From NCBI GenBank assembly GCA_007119345.1, contig SKPV01000211.1, forward strand, positions 1 through 34,702: a stretch of 34,702 nucleotides of DNA, given 5' to 3'. The notes below the pieces were generated by a model that had not been told where the DNA came from, did no database searches, and saw only the letters and a program-made list of their open reading frames with translations. This document shows positions 6,710 to 13,958 of the stretch, piece after piece; position 1 is the stretch's first letter, and each line of letters begins with the position of its first letter. The position numbers were made by a program, and so were the translations under genes. The stretch comes from Halovivax sp. (GTDB taxonomy: Archaea > Halobacteriota > Halobacteria > Halobacteriales > Natrialbaceae).

Positions 6710-7659
6710 TCACGCCGTCCGGTCGGAAGTCGCCGTTCTCGTCCGGCGTGCGGAGAGCGATCGGAGTCCGTCCTCGAGTTCCACCGTCGGTTCGTAGCCG
6801 AGTCGACGGCTCGCCCGGGAGAGATCGGCCACGCTGTGGCGGACGTCGCCCGGTCTGGGGTCCTCGTGGACGATCGGCACGTCGGCGCCCGTCGCGTCGC
6901 GGACGGTCTCGGCGAGCTCTCGGATCGAGGTCCGCGTGCCTGAACCGACGTTGTAGGCCGCGCCCACGTCGTCGGTCGTCGCCGCCAGCAGGTTAGCGCG
7001 CACCACGTCGTCGACGTGGACGAAATCGCGTGTCTGCTCCCCGTCGCCGTTTACGGTAATCGGGTCGCCCGCCCGGGCCTGCGAGAGGAACGTCGAGATC
7101 ACGCCGCTGTACGGGCCGCGCCGGTCGGGTCCGAAGACGTTGAAGTATCGCAGCGCGACCGTCGGGAGTTCGTACAGATCGGCGTAGCGCCGAGCGTACT
7201 CGTCGGCCGCCGATTTCTGGACGGCGTACGGCGAACGGGGCTCGAACGGTGCCGTCTCCGCGATCGGCAGCTCGTCCGCGGAGCCGTAGACGGCGGCGCT
7301 CGAGGCCAGAACCACGCGGGCGTCCTCCTCGCGGGCGCGATCGAGGACGGCCAGCGTCCCGTCCAGGTTCGTCGCGTTGGTTTCCCGGGGGTGCTCGACG
7401 GTTCGTCCGACGTCGACCACCGCGACCTGGTGAAAGACGACGTCGACGTCGGCCATCGCGCGTTCGAGCGCTCCGCCGTCGGGGACGTCCCCGACGATCG
7501 TCGTCGCCGCGTCGGGAACGGTCGCCCGGGATCCGGTCGACAGTTCGTCGAGCACGCGGACCTCGTTGTCGTCGACGAGCGCCTCGGTCAGGTGACTGCC
7601 GATGAACCCGGGCCGCCGGTGACGAGGATCGTTCGGTCCGACGGTCGATGTGATGGCAT
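6710..7659 (-). pseudogene. NAD-dependent sugar-nucleotide epimerase, frameshifted near its start
   Basis: An extended short-chain dehydrogenase of the UDP-glucose 4-epimerase type, about 316 residues. The start is ATG at 7659 (MPSHRPSDRTILVTGG). The NAD-binding loop T-G-G-x-G-F-I-G is broken by a missing base near 7611: the first frame reads TGGPGSSAVT and stops, while the -1-corrected frame gives GFIGSHLTEALVDDNEVRVL and runs to 6710. All later motifs are intact: SSAAVYGS, the catalytic YAVQK pair, RYFNVFGPDRRG, and GDGEQTRDFVHVDDV. Such enzymes interconvert or modify nucleotide sugars for surface glycans. It may be a sequencing error, a recent pseudogene, or (less likely) a start at GTG 7555 making a protein without its NAD loop. 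The rest of the frame shows no decay, which favours an error or a very recent event. Confidence 0.75.
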
Positions 7660-7857
7660 TTTCGGGAGTCGACCACGGACGATCGAATTACTATCCCGCC
7701 GATACTCGCGCGAAGTGCGATCCTGGCTCGCCCCATCCCGGCGGAAGTCGATACCTACGCCAGGGCTGTGGCGGTACCGAACCCATCGGTACCCGGCTTC
7801 AGACGCATCCGGGACGCCTTCAGAAGCTATTTCCCCGGGCGTCGGGAACTTCGGTCG

Positions 7858-9228
7858 ATGACCGTCGACCTCGTCGTGCGAAACTGTACCGTCGTCACCC
7901 CGGAGGGGCGGACGTCCGACGCGGGCGTCGCGGTGGAGGACGGGCGGATCGTCGGGCTCGCGAGGACCGATCGGCTGCCGGAGGCCGACCGCGTGTTCGA
8001 TGCGGGCGGTCACGTCCTCGTCCCGGGGATCGTCGACTGTCACATCCACAACCGGGAACCCGGACTCGAGTACAAGGAAGACTGGGAGTCGGCGACCCGG
8101 GCCGCCGCGGCCGGCGGCGTGTGCACCGTCGTCGGGATGCCGAACACGGATCCGATAATCGACCGCCCGGAACGCCTCGAGCTGAAGTTCGAGCGCGGCG
8201 AAGCGAGCGCCCGCGTCGACTTCCAGAGCTACGCCGTCGTCACCTCCGAGAACCTCGACCGGATCCCCGACCTCGACGACGCCGGCGCGCTCGGCTACAA
8301 GATCTTTCTCGGATCCACCGTCGGCGACGTTCCGGCGCCCACCGACGGCGAGATCCTCGAGGCGATGGAGCTCGTCGGGGAGACCGGAAAACGCCTCGGC
8401 TTCCACGAGGAGAACGGCGAGATCATCGACCACTACGAGGCGGCCTACCGACAGGCGGGGAGGAACGAACCGATCGACTTCGCGCACTCCCGGCCGGTGA
8501 TCGCCGAGCGGGAGGCGATCGAGCGGATGATCACCTTCGCCGAGGAGACCGGGGCGAAAATCCACATGTACCACGTCTCCTCTGGCTCGGGCGCCGAAGC
8601 CGTCGCCCGCGGCAAGGCGCGGGACGTCGACGTCACGGCCGAGACCACGCCCCACTACCTCTGGTTCACGGAGGACGTACTCCGCGAGAAGGGTAACGTC
8701 GCCAGGATTCAACCGCCGATCCGCGACGCGGCGGAACGCGAGCGCCTCTGGGCGGCGTTCGAGGACGGCGCGATCGACTGCGTCGCGACGGACCACGCCC
8801 CGCACACGGACGAAGAGAAGCTGGTCGACGATCCGTTCGGAAACACCTGGGACGCCATCTCCGGCTTCGTCGGCCTCGAGACGGAGGTGCCGGTCATGCT
8901 CACGTTCGTCGCCGAGGGCCGGCTCTCCCTGGAGGAGTGGGTGTACCGTCACTCGACTCGTCCGGCCCAGGTCTGGGGGATGTATCCGCGGAAGGGGTCG
9001 CTCCAGATCGGTACCGACGCCGACTTCACGATCGTCGATCCCGATCTCGAGTGGACGCTCGAGGATCGTCACGACCTCCACTCGAAGAACTGCGTCACCC
9101 CGTTCGAGGGCGAATCGTTCACCGGGAAAGCGGTCGCCACGGTCGTCCGTGGCGAGGTCGTCTACGAGGATGGCGAGGTCGTCGGCGAGTCCGGGTTCGG
9201 GACGCGAGTGGACGTGAACGACGACTAG
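7858..9228 (+). CDS. Dihydroorotase/allantoinase-family cyclic amidohydrolase
   Basis: 456 residues from ATG at 7858; the frame is open further upstream but only into atypical sequence. It belongs to the amidohydrolase superfamily with a TIM barrel. Visible metal and substrate residues are DCHIHNREPG (H62, H64 and the Arg that grips the carboxylate), GYKIFLG with a likely carboxylated Lys147, GFHEENGE, MYHVSSGSG, TTPHYLWF and TDHAPHTDEEK with Asp312. The REPG and TDHAPH motifs favour dihydroorotase (carbamoyl aspartate to dihydroorotate in pyrimidine synthesis). The lysine ligand and HEEN motif are more hydantoinase/allantoinase-like. It converges on pyrD with a 65-nt gap, so a pyrimidine role is plausible. 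Haloarchaea usually carry a separate, more standard PyrC, so no symbol is given. Confidence 0.8.
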   Translation: MTVDLVVRNCTVVTPEGRTSDAGVAVEDGRIVGLARTDRLPEADRVFDAGGHVLVPGIVDCHIHNREPGLEYKEDWESATRAAAAGGVCTVVGMPNTDPIIDRPERLELKFERGEASARVDFQSYAVVTSENLDRIPDLDDAGALGYKIFLGSTVGDVPAPTDGEILEAMELVGETGKRLGFHEENGEIIDHYEAAYRQAGRNEPIDFAHSRPVIAEREAIERMITFAEETGAKIHMYHVSSGSGAEAVARGKARDVDVTAETTPHYLWFTEDVLREKGNVARIQPPIRDAAERERLWAAFEDGAIDCVATDHAPHTDEEKLVDDPFGNTWDAISGFVGLETEVPVMLTFVAEGRLSLEEWVYRHSTRPAQVWGMYPRKGSLQIGTDADFTIVDPDLEWTLEDRHDLHSKNCVTPFEGESFTGKAVATVVRGEVVYEDGEVVGESGFGTRVDVNDD

Positions 9229-9229
9229 G

Positions 9230-9289
9230 ATCCGACGGATTCGAACCCGCACCGCGCCTATCCGACGGCTTCGAACCCGCGCCGCACTG
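9230..9289. repeat. Two tandem 30-nt copies between convergent stop codons
   Basis: The units at 9230-9259 and 9260-9289 share ATCCGACGG and TTCGAACCCGC and differ at a few positions. The pair fills the whole spacer between the amidohydrolase and pyrD stops. Confidence 0.75.
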
Positions 9290-9293
9290 ACGG

Positions 9294-10358
9294 TTACTGC
9301 AGATCCGCCCCGACGGCGTCTTCGACCGATCCGAATCCGTCCCGGTCGAGCAGCTCGACCAGTCCCTCGTTGATCCGCCGGGCGGTCGAGGGTCCGTGAT
9401 AGACGAAGCCGGTGTAGAGTTGGACGAGCGACGCGCCGGCCCGGATCTTCGCGTACGCGCTTTCCGCCGAGTCGACGCCACCGACCCCGATGATGGGCAG
9501 GTCCGTGTACTCGGCGAGCGCGCGGATCACGTCTGTCGACCGGTCCTCGAGGGGCTTCCCGCTCAGCCCGCCCCACTCGTCGCCGTTCGGCGACGCGATC
9601 CCCTCGCGCGAGGTCGTCGTGTTCGTCGCGACCGCGCCGTCGAGTCCGAACTCCTCGACGATGTCCACGAGTTCGTACAGCGACTCGCGCGGGGAGTCCG
9701 GGCCCACTTTCACCAGTACGGGTTTGTCGTCCGCGTTCTCCGCTTCCAGCGTCTCGAAGATCGCTCGGAGGTGCTCGGGGTCGTCCTCGTCGAACTCGTC
9801 GGGCGTGTTGGGACAGGAGACGTTGACCACGAAGTAGTCGCCGAACGGGTAGAGGCGATCGAACACGCGCCGGTAGTCCTCCAGCGCCTCCCGCTCGTCG
9901 GAGGTGTTCATCTTGCCGACGTTGACGCCGAGCGGGACGTCGGGACGCTCCTCCGCGGCGAGGCGCTCGCGTACGCGTTCCATTCCGTGGCCGTTGAAGC
10001 CCATCCGGTTGATCATCGCCTCGTCCTCGCGGAGCCGGAACAGTCGCGGTCGGTCGTTTCCGGCCTGCGGGTACGGGGTCACCGTTCCGATCTCGACGAA
10101 GCCGAACCCGAGATCCGCGAGCGCGCGGGTCACCTCCGCGTTCTTGTCGAACCCGGCAGCGACGCCGACGGGGTTCGGGAACCGGGTCCCGAACAGGTCG
10201 ACCTCGAGGGCCGGGTGGCGATACCGATACCGCGAACGAACGGCCACGCGGGTCGGTCCGGTGGCCTGCAGCCCGCGGAGCACGCGCTTGCCGAGCCCGT
10301 GGGCCGTTTCGGCCGGGAGCGAGAACGCGAGCGGTCGTACTCGCGCGTAGAGCGTCAT
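9294..10358 (-). CDS. pyrD: Dihydroorotate dehydrogenase, class 2 type
   Basis: 354 residues, the full length of quinone-linked class 2 enzymes. It has the N-terminal helical membrane-contact segment (YARVRPLAFSLPAETAHGLG) and an FMN-binding barrel: NPVGVAAGFDKNAE, EIGTVTPYPQAGNDRPRLFR, INRMGFNGHG, GVNVGKMNTSDE, VLVKVGPD, ATNTTTSREG and PIIGVGGVDSAESAYAKI. It oxidises dihydroorotate to orotate at the membrane, passing electrons to menaquinone. The base position is unusual: the motif reads NVSCPNTPD, so the residue that is Ser in E. coli PyrD is Cys (about residue 181), as in class 1 enzymes. A small insert (DEFDEDDPEHLRAIF) follows, as in other haloarchaea as far as I recall. Confidence 0.95.
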   Translation of the reverse strand: MTLYARVRPLAFSLPAETAHGLGKRVLRGLQATGPTRVAVRSRYRYRHPALEVDLFGTRFPNPVGVAAGFDKNAEVTRALADLGFGFVEIGTVTPYPQAGNDRPRLFRLREDEAMINRMGFNGHGMERVRERLAAEERPDVPLGVNVGKMNTSDEREALEDYRRVFDRLYPFGDYFVVNVSCPNTPDEFDEDDPEHLRAIFETLEAENADDKPVLVKVGPDSPRESLYELVDIVEEFGLDGAVATNTTTSREGIASPNGDEWGGLSGKPLEDRSTDVIRALAEYTDLPIIGVGGVDSAESAYAKIRAGASLVQLYTGFVYHGPSTARRINEGLVELLDRDGFGSVEDAVGADLQ

Positions 10359-10675
10359 CGCCCTGGAGTGGGGGCGAACGCTACGTAAACCCCTCGAAGG
10401 ACGCCGGTGAGCTGTGACGCCGGCTCGCCCGCTCGAACGACGGCGCGTGACACCCGGTCGACGACGGCCCGCGCGCGATCGCGGACGTGGCGTCCTCGGC
10501 TCGATGCCGTGGTGTCACTCGCTACCGTACGACGCAATATTCGCCACCGTCGACCCGTCGAATCGCGGTTTCGGTCGGCGAATAACGAAATGGTTTTCCT
10601 GTGGGTGCCGCTTGAGTCGACTAACAGCTACCAGCACCATGCACAACGAACGTCGGTTCGCCGGCGGTGAGGTCG
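10359..10675. other. Spacer upstream of the Mrp operon
   Basis: About 315 bases between the divergent pyrD and mrpE starts. Short open frames here encode arginine-rich products and look spurious. An AT-rich block around 10578-10597 (GAATAACGAAATGGTTTTCC) is the likeliest promoter of the antiporter operon, leaving a leader of about 70 nt. GGTGAGGT at 10666-10673 may act as a ribosome binding site for the GTG at 10676. Confidence 0.45.
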
Positions 10676-11707
10676 GTGGCGGCTGAGCGTCTTCTCGTTC
10701 CGGTGTCGGAGTCGGTGACGCTCCGGCAAACGATCGCACACGCGACCCGAACGTTACGCGAGGACGACGGGGCCGGGACGCTTCACCTCGTGACGGCCGT
10801 GCCCTACGACGCCGGCGTTCCCGAGGGACGGCGGGCGATTTCGGCGTCCGAGACGCTGCTCGACAGGGCGGCGTCCTGGGCGCGCGAGGACCTCGCCGAC
10901 TCGAACGTCTCCGTCGCCACCGCCGTCCTCGGCAGAGACGAGTACCTGTTCGGTCCGCGCGATTACGCACGCGTGCTCGAGGAGTACGCCGACGAACACG
11001 ACATCGAGCGACTAATGTTCGACCCCGAGTATCAGCCGGGCGGCACGGTCCCGATTCTGCAGCCGCTCGAACGCGAACTCGAAGCGGAGGGTCTCGCGTG
11101 CGAGGAAGCGCCGGTCGACCGGCCGGCCAGACACGAGCGACTGGTCGGGAAGGCCACGTTCGATCGCGTCTTCGCGCTCTTCTGGATCTCCTACGGCTTC
11201 TACCTGGTCCTGGGCGACCCGACTTACTGGTTCGACCTGGTGACCGGAGCGGCCGTCGCCGGTATCGTCTCGCTGACGCTCGCTCAGATCACGTTCTCGA
11301 CCCCTCCACGGCGGATCCAGTCGCCGATCCGGGTCGTCCGATTCTCCCTGTACGTACCGTACCTCATCTACGAGATCGTGAAGGCCAACCTGCTGATCTC
11401 GGTCGTCATCTTGCGTCCGTCGATGCCGATCGATCCGAAGCTCACGCGAGTGCGCGCTCGCGTTCGGAGCGGCCTCCCGATGCTCGCGCTCGCGAACAGC
11501 ATCACGCTCACGCCCGGGACCCTCACGGTACGGGCGAACGACCAGCGTCTGATCGTCCACACGCTCATTCCGGACGCCCGCGAGGACCTCTTCGGCGGTC
11601 GACTCGAGCGCGCCGTCAGGTTCGTCTTCTACGGCCGCGACGCGGCCCGCATCCCGACGCCCGAAGAGCGCGGCGATACGGACGTTCTCGGAGGTGACGA
11701 GCGATGA
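10676..11707 (+). CDS. mrpE: Mrp antiporter subunit E with N-terminal UspA-like domain
   Basis: 343 residues from GTG at 10676; GTG at 10667 is possible. The first ~140 residues (AAERLLVPVSESVTLRQTIA onward) form a universal-stress-protein-like alpha/beta domain in the cytoplasm. The C-terminal ~200 residues are MnhE: two hydrophobic segments after KATFDRVFALFWISYGFYLV, then VPYLIYEIVKANLLISVVIL and the signature RSGLPMLALANSITLTPGT. MrpE is a small membrane subunit needed for assembly or activity of the multi-subunit Na+(K+)/H+ antiporter. The Usp fusion is typical of haloarchaea and could sense nucleotide or stress state. It is the first gene of the operon and overlaps mrpF by ATGA. Confidence 0.9.
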   Translation: MAAERLLVPVSESVTLRQTIAHATRTLREDDGAGTLHLVTAVPYDAGVPEGRRAISASETLLDRAASWAREDLADSNVSVATAVLGRDEYLFGPRDYARVLEEYADEHDIERLMFDPEYQPGGTVPILQPLERELEAEGLACEEAPVDRPARHERLVGKATFDRVFALFWISYGFYLVLGDPTYWFDLVTGAAVAGIVSLTLAQITFSTPPRRIQSPIRVVRFSLYVPYLIYEIVKANLLISVVILRPSMPIDPKLTRVRARVRSGLPMLALANSITLTPGTLTVRANDQRLIVHTLIPDAREDLFGGRLERAVRFVFYGRDAARIPTPEERGDTDVLGGDER

Positions 11708-11991
11708 CGCCCGAGTGGATCACCGTCGAGGACGTCTTCCTGGGCGCAGCGGCGCTGTTCGTCGTCCTCGCCATCGCGATGTTCTATCGGGCGGTGAAGG
11801 GCCCGACCACGCAGGACCGCCTGCTCGCGGTGAACGTTCTCGGGACGAACACCGTGGTCATCCTGGCGCTGCTCGCGGCCGGCCTCGACGAGCCCTGGTT
11901 CCTCGACGTCGCGCTGATCTACGCCCTGTTGAACTTCTTGATGGCGGTCGCCGTCTCGAAGTTCACGGTCGAGCGGGGTGGTGTGCTGTGA
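11704..11991 (+). CDS. mrpF: Mrp antiporter subunit F
   Basis: 95 residues with three membrane helices (about 9-29, 41-60 and 65-85). The loop YRAVKGPTTQDRLLAVNVLG carries the family signature G-P-(T/S)-x-x-D-R-(x)5-N. MrpF is one of the small hydrophobic subunits that pack against the ion-translocating D and A subunits. It overlaps mrpE by four bases at its start and mrpG by four at its end (GTGA), so translation of all three is coupled. Confidence 0.95.
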   Translation: MTPEWITVEDVFLGAAALFVVLAIAMFYRAVKGPTTQDRLLAVNVLGTNTVVILALLAAGLDEPWFLDVALIYALLNFLMAVAVSKFTVERGGVL

Positions 11992-12533
11992 TCGCCGGCG
12001 ACGGCTCGCCGGACATCGCGAGCGAGTACGGGGCCGCGATAGAAACCGCGCCGGTCGCCCTGATCGAAACGGGCGGCGCCCTCGACGAGCTGCGCTTCTG
12101 GGCGATCATGGTATTGGTCGCCCTGGGCCTGTTCTTCACGTTCGTCTCGGCCGTCGGCGTCCTCCGGCTACCGGACGTCTACTCGCGAGCACACACGGCG
12201 TCCCAGACCGACACGCTGGGGGCGGGGATGGCCCTCGCCGCCGTGGCCCTCGCGTTCGGCTGGCAGCACGCGAGCATCTACACCGTCCTCCTGTTGTTCT
12301 TCGTCTTCATCACGAATCCCACGGCGGCCCACGCGATCGCCCGCTCGGCCTCGGAGACCGGCATCGAGCCCTGGACGCCGGCGACCGACCACGACGGCGG
12401 CGTGGGGGTAGCCGATACCGAGGGCGCCGACGACCAGTACGAGGATGGTACCGCGACGGACGGAGGTCGACACGACGCGGCGCCGAGCGACGTCCGGGAC
12501 GAACCCGACGCCGCCGGAGGTGGCGACGAATGA
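11988..12533 (+). CDS. mrpG: Mrp antiporter subunit G
   Basis: 181 residues from GTG at 11988, which overlaps the mrpF stop (GTGA). Three membrane helices lie at about residues 37-58, 73-90 and 92-110. The family signature GVLRLPDVYSRAHTASQTDT follows helix 1. After the last helix comes an acidic, glycine-rich tail of ~65 residues (DHDGGVGVADTEGADDQYED and onward) that bacterial MnhG lacks; such tails are common additions in halophiles. About 33 residues precede helix 1, which is longer than usual, but the overlap makes the GTG start convincing. Confidence 0.93.
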   Translation: MIAGDGSPDIASEYGAAIETAPVALIETGGALDELRFWAIMVLVALGLFFTFVSAVGVLRLPDVYSRAHTASQTDTLGAGMALAAVALAFGWQHASIYTVLLLFFVFITNPTAAHAIARSASETGIEPWTPATDHDGGVGVADTEGADDQYEDGTATDGGRHDAAPSDVRDEPDAAGGGDE

Positions 12534-13069
12534 GCGCCGTCGCGTTCACGCTGGCGATCTTCGTCGTCATCACCGCCGTCGCCACCGCGCTGTTTCGGGA
12601 CGTCCTGTCCGCGATCGTCGTCTTCGGGGCCTACAGCCTGGGGATGGCGATCATCTACACGTTCCTTCTGGCGCCGGACGTCGCCATGACTGAGGCGGCG
12701 ATCGGCGCGGGCGTCACGACGATCTTGCTCTTGCTGACGATCGCCCGGACGACGCGCCCGACTTCCGAGCGGACGTTCGAGCGGATCAACGTTCCCGCCG
12801 CGCTCGCCGCGGGCGCCTTCCTCGTGGTGACGATGGTCGGGATCTTGCCCCACATGTACGAGGTCGGGGATCCGACGGCGCCGGTCTGGTCGAACGCCGA
12901 GGTCACCCAGCACTACCTGGAGAGCACCTACGCCGATACCGGCGTCCAGAACGCCGTGACGGCCGTGCTGGCGGCCTACCGTGGGTTCGACACCTTCGGC
13001 GAGGCGGTCGTCGTCTTCGCCGCCGGGGTGGCGGTCCTCACCGTCCTGAAACGGGAGGTGTTCACCTGA
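12530..13069 (+). CDS. DUF4040 protein: detached C-terminal part of MrpA (MbhD/MbhE-like)
   Basis: 179 residues with five or six membrane helices. The first half (FRDVLSAIVVFGAYSLGMAI and DVAMTEAAIGAGVTTILLLL) is the DUF4040/MbhD domain. The second half, with NAVTAVLAAYRGFDTFGEAV, matches the MbhE-like end of bacterial MrpA. In bacteria these pieces are fused to MrpA; here they form a separate gene, as in archaea and in membrane-bound hydrogenases. It should sit in the proximal part of the antiporter where sodium transport is proposed. It overlaps mrpG by ATGA and mrpB by one base (TGATG). Confidence 0.9.
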   Translation: MSAVAFTLAIFVVITAVATALFRDVLSAIVVFGAYSLGMAIIYTFLLAPDVAMTEAAIGAGVTTILLLLTIARTTRPTSERTFERINVPAALAAGAFLVVTMVGILPHMYEVGDPTAPVWSNAEVTQHYLESTYADTGVQNAVTAVLAAYRGFDTFGEAVVVFAAGVAVLTVLKREVFT

Positions 13070-13584
13070 TGGCCGATCCCGTCGACGACACCTACACCGA
13101 GAGCCAGGTGATCATGACGGCGGTGAAGATCATCGCCCCGTTCACGCTCACCTACGGGCTGTTCATGACGTTCCACGGGGCTGACACGCCCGGCGGCAGC
13201 TTTCAGGGCGGCGCGATCATCGGCGTCACAATCTTGATGCTCGCGTTCGCGTTCGGGATCGAGCCGACGAGACGGTGGCTCAAAAACTCGCTCGTCACGG
13301 TCCTCGTGACCGGCGGCGTCGCGGTGTTCATCGGCGTCGGCTTCGCCGCGATGGCTCTGGGCGGGAACTTCCTCCAGTACGACCGCTTCGCGGAGGAACT
13401 CGGCATCCCCGACGGGACGAAGTGGGGGATGGAGGCGATCGAAATCGGCGGCATCGCGCTGATCGTCGCGGGTGTCGTCGTGACGCTGTTCTTCGCGACG
13501 GCGGCCGGCTTTCCGCCGGAACTGCGGGAGGGCGCCGGCGACGACGAGTCGGAACGAGACCGACGAACCGGAGGTGACGACTGA
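13069..13584 (+). CDS. mrpB: Mrp antiporter subunit B
   Basis: 171 residues of the MnhB family with four membrane helices. The diagnostic motif FHGADTPGGSFQGGAIIG lies between helices 1 and 2. The C-terminus is a short acidic tail (GAGDDESERDRRTGGDD). MrpB is an obligatory membrane subunit of the antiporter. Single-base stop/start overlaps (TGATG) at both ends couple it to the DUF4040 gene and mrpC. Confidence 0.95.
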   Translation: MADPVDDTYTESQVIMTAVKIIAPFTLTYGLFMTFHGADTPGGSFQGGAIIGVTILMLAFAFGIEPTRRWLKNSLVTVLVTGGVAVFIGVGFAAMALGGNFLQYDRFAEELGIPDGTKWGMEAIEIGGIALIVAGVVVTLFFATAAGFPPELREGAGDDESERDRRTGGDD

Positions 13585-13958
13585 TGGTACTGGAGATCCT
13601 CGCGACGAAGTACGCGTACGTGACGATGTTCGTCCTGCTGGCGATCGGCCTCTACATGATGATCGCCAGCCAGAACCTCGTGAAGAAGATCATCGGGGTG
13701 AACCTCTTTCAGACGGCCATCTTCCTCTTTTTCGTCTCGGTGGCCTACGTGGAGGGCGGCTCCTCGCCGGTCGTGCCGACGGACCCGAACCCGGGAGAAC
13801 TGATCCTCGCCAGCCCCCTTCCGCACGTCATCGTGCTGACCGCGATCGTCGTCGGCGTCGCCCTAACCGCGGTCGGGCTGGCGCTGGTCGTCCGCATCTA
13901 CGCCGAGTACGGTACCTTGCGCGAGGACACACTCAGGGAGGTGCGTGCCGATGAGTGA
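13584..13958 (+). CDS. mrpC: Mrp antiporter subunit C (NuoK-like)
   Basis: 124 residues with three membrane helices (about 10-28, 34-53 and 80-104). It belongs to the MnhC/NuoK family, shown by YMMIASQNLVKKIIGVNLFQ and the final helix beginning PLPHVIVLTAIVVGVALTAV. In complex I the equivalent subunit carries part of the proton path. The C-terminus overlaps mrpD by eight bases. Confidence 0.95.
   Translation: MVLEILATKYAYVTMFVLLAIGLYMMIASQNLVKKIIGVNLFQTAIFLFFVSVAYVEGGSSPVVPTDPNPGELILASPLPHVIVLTAIVVGVALTAVGLALVVRIYAEYGTLREDTLREVRADE

Noticed and set aside
9230..9289. tRNA T-arm-like sequence GCGGGTTCGAATCC on the minus strand, twice
   Set aside because: The stem positions do not pair in either copy and there is no acceptor, D or anticodon arm. 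It is a plain 30-nt duplication.
7588..9576. Long minus-strand open frame opposite the amidohydrolase gene
   Set aside because: Its product is a typical GC-rich antisense shadow. Only the last 20 or so residues are meaningful, being the true start of the frameshifted epimerase.
10407..10686. Two short plus-strand frames upstream of mrpE
   Set aside because: They are arginine-rich, have no family resemblance and overlap the likely operon promoter.
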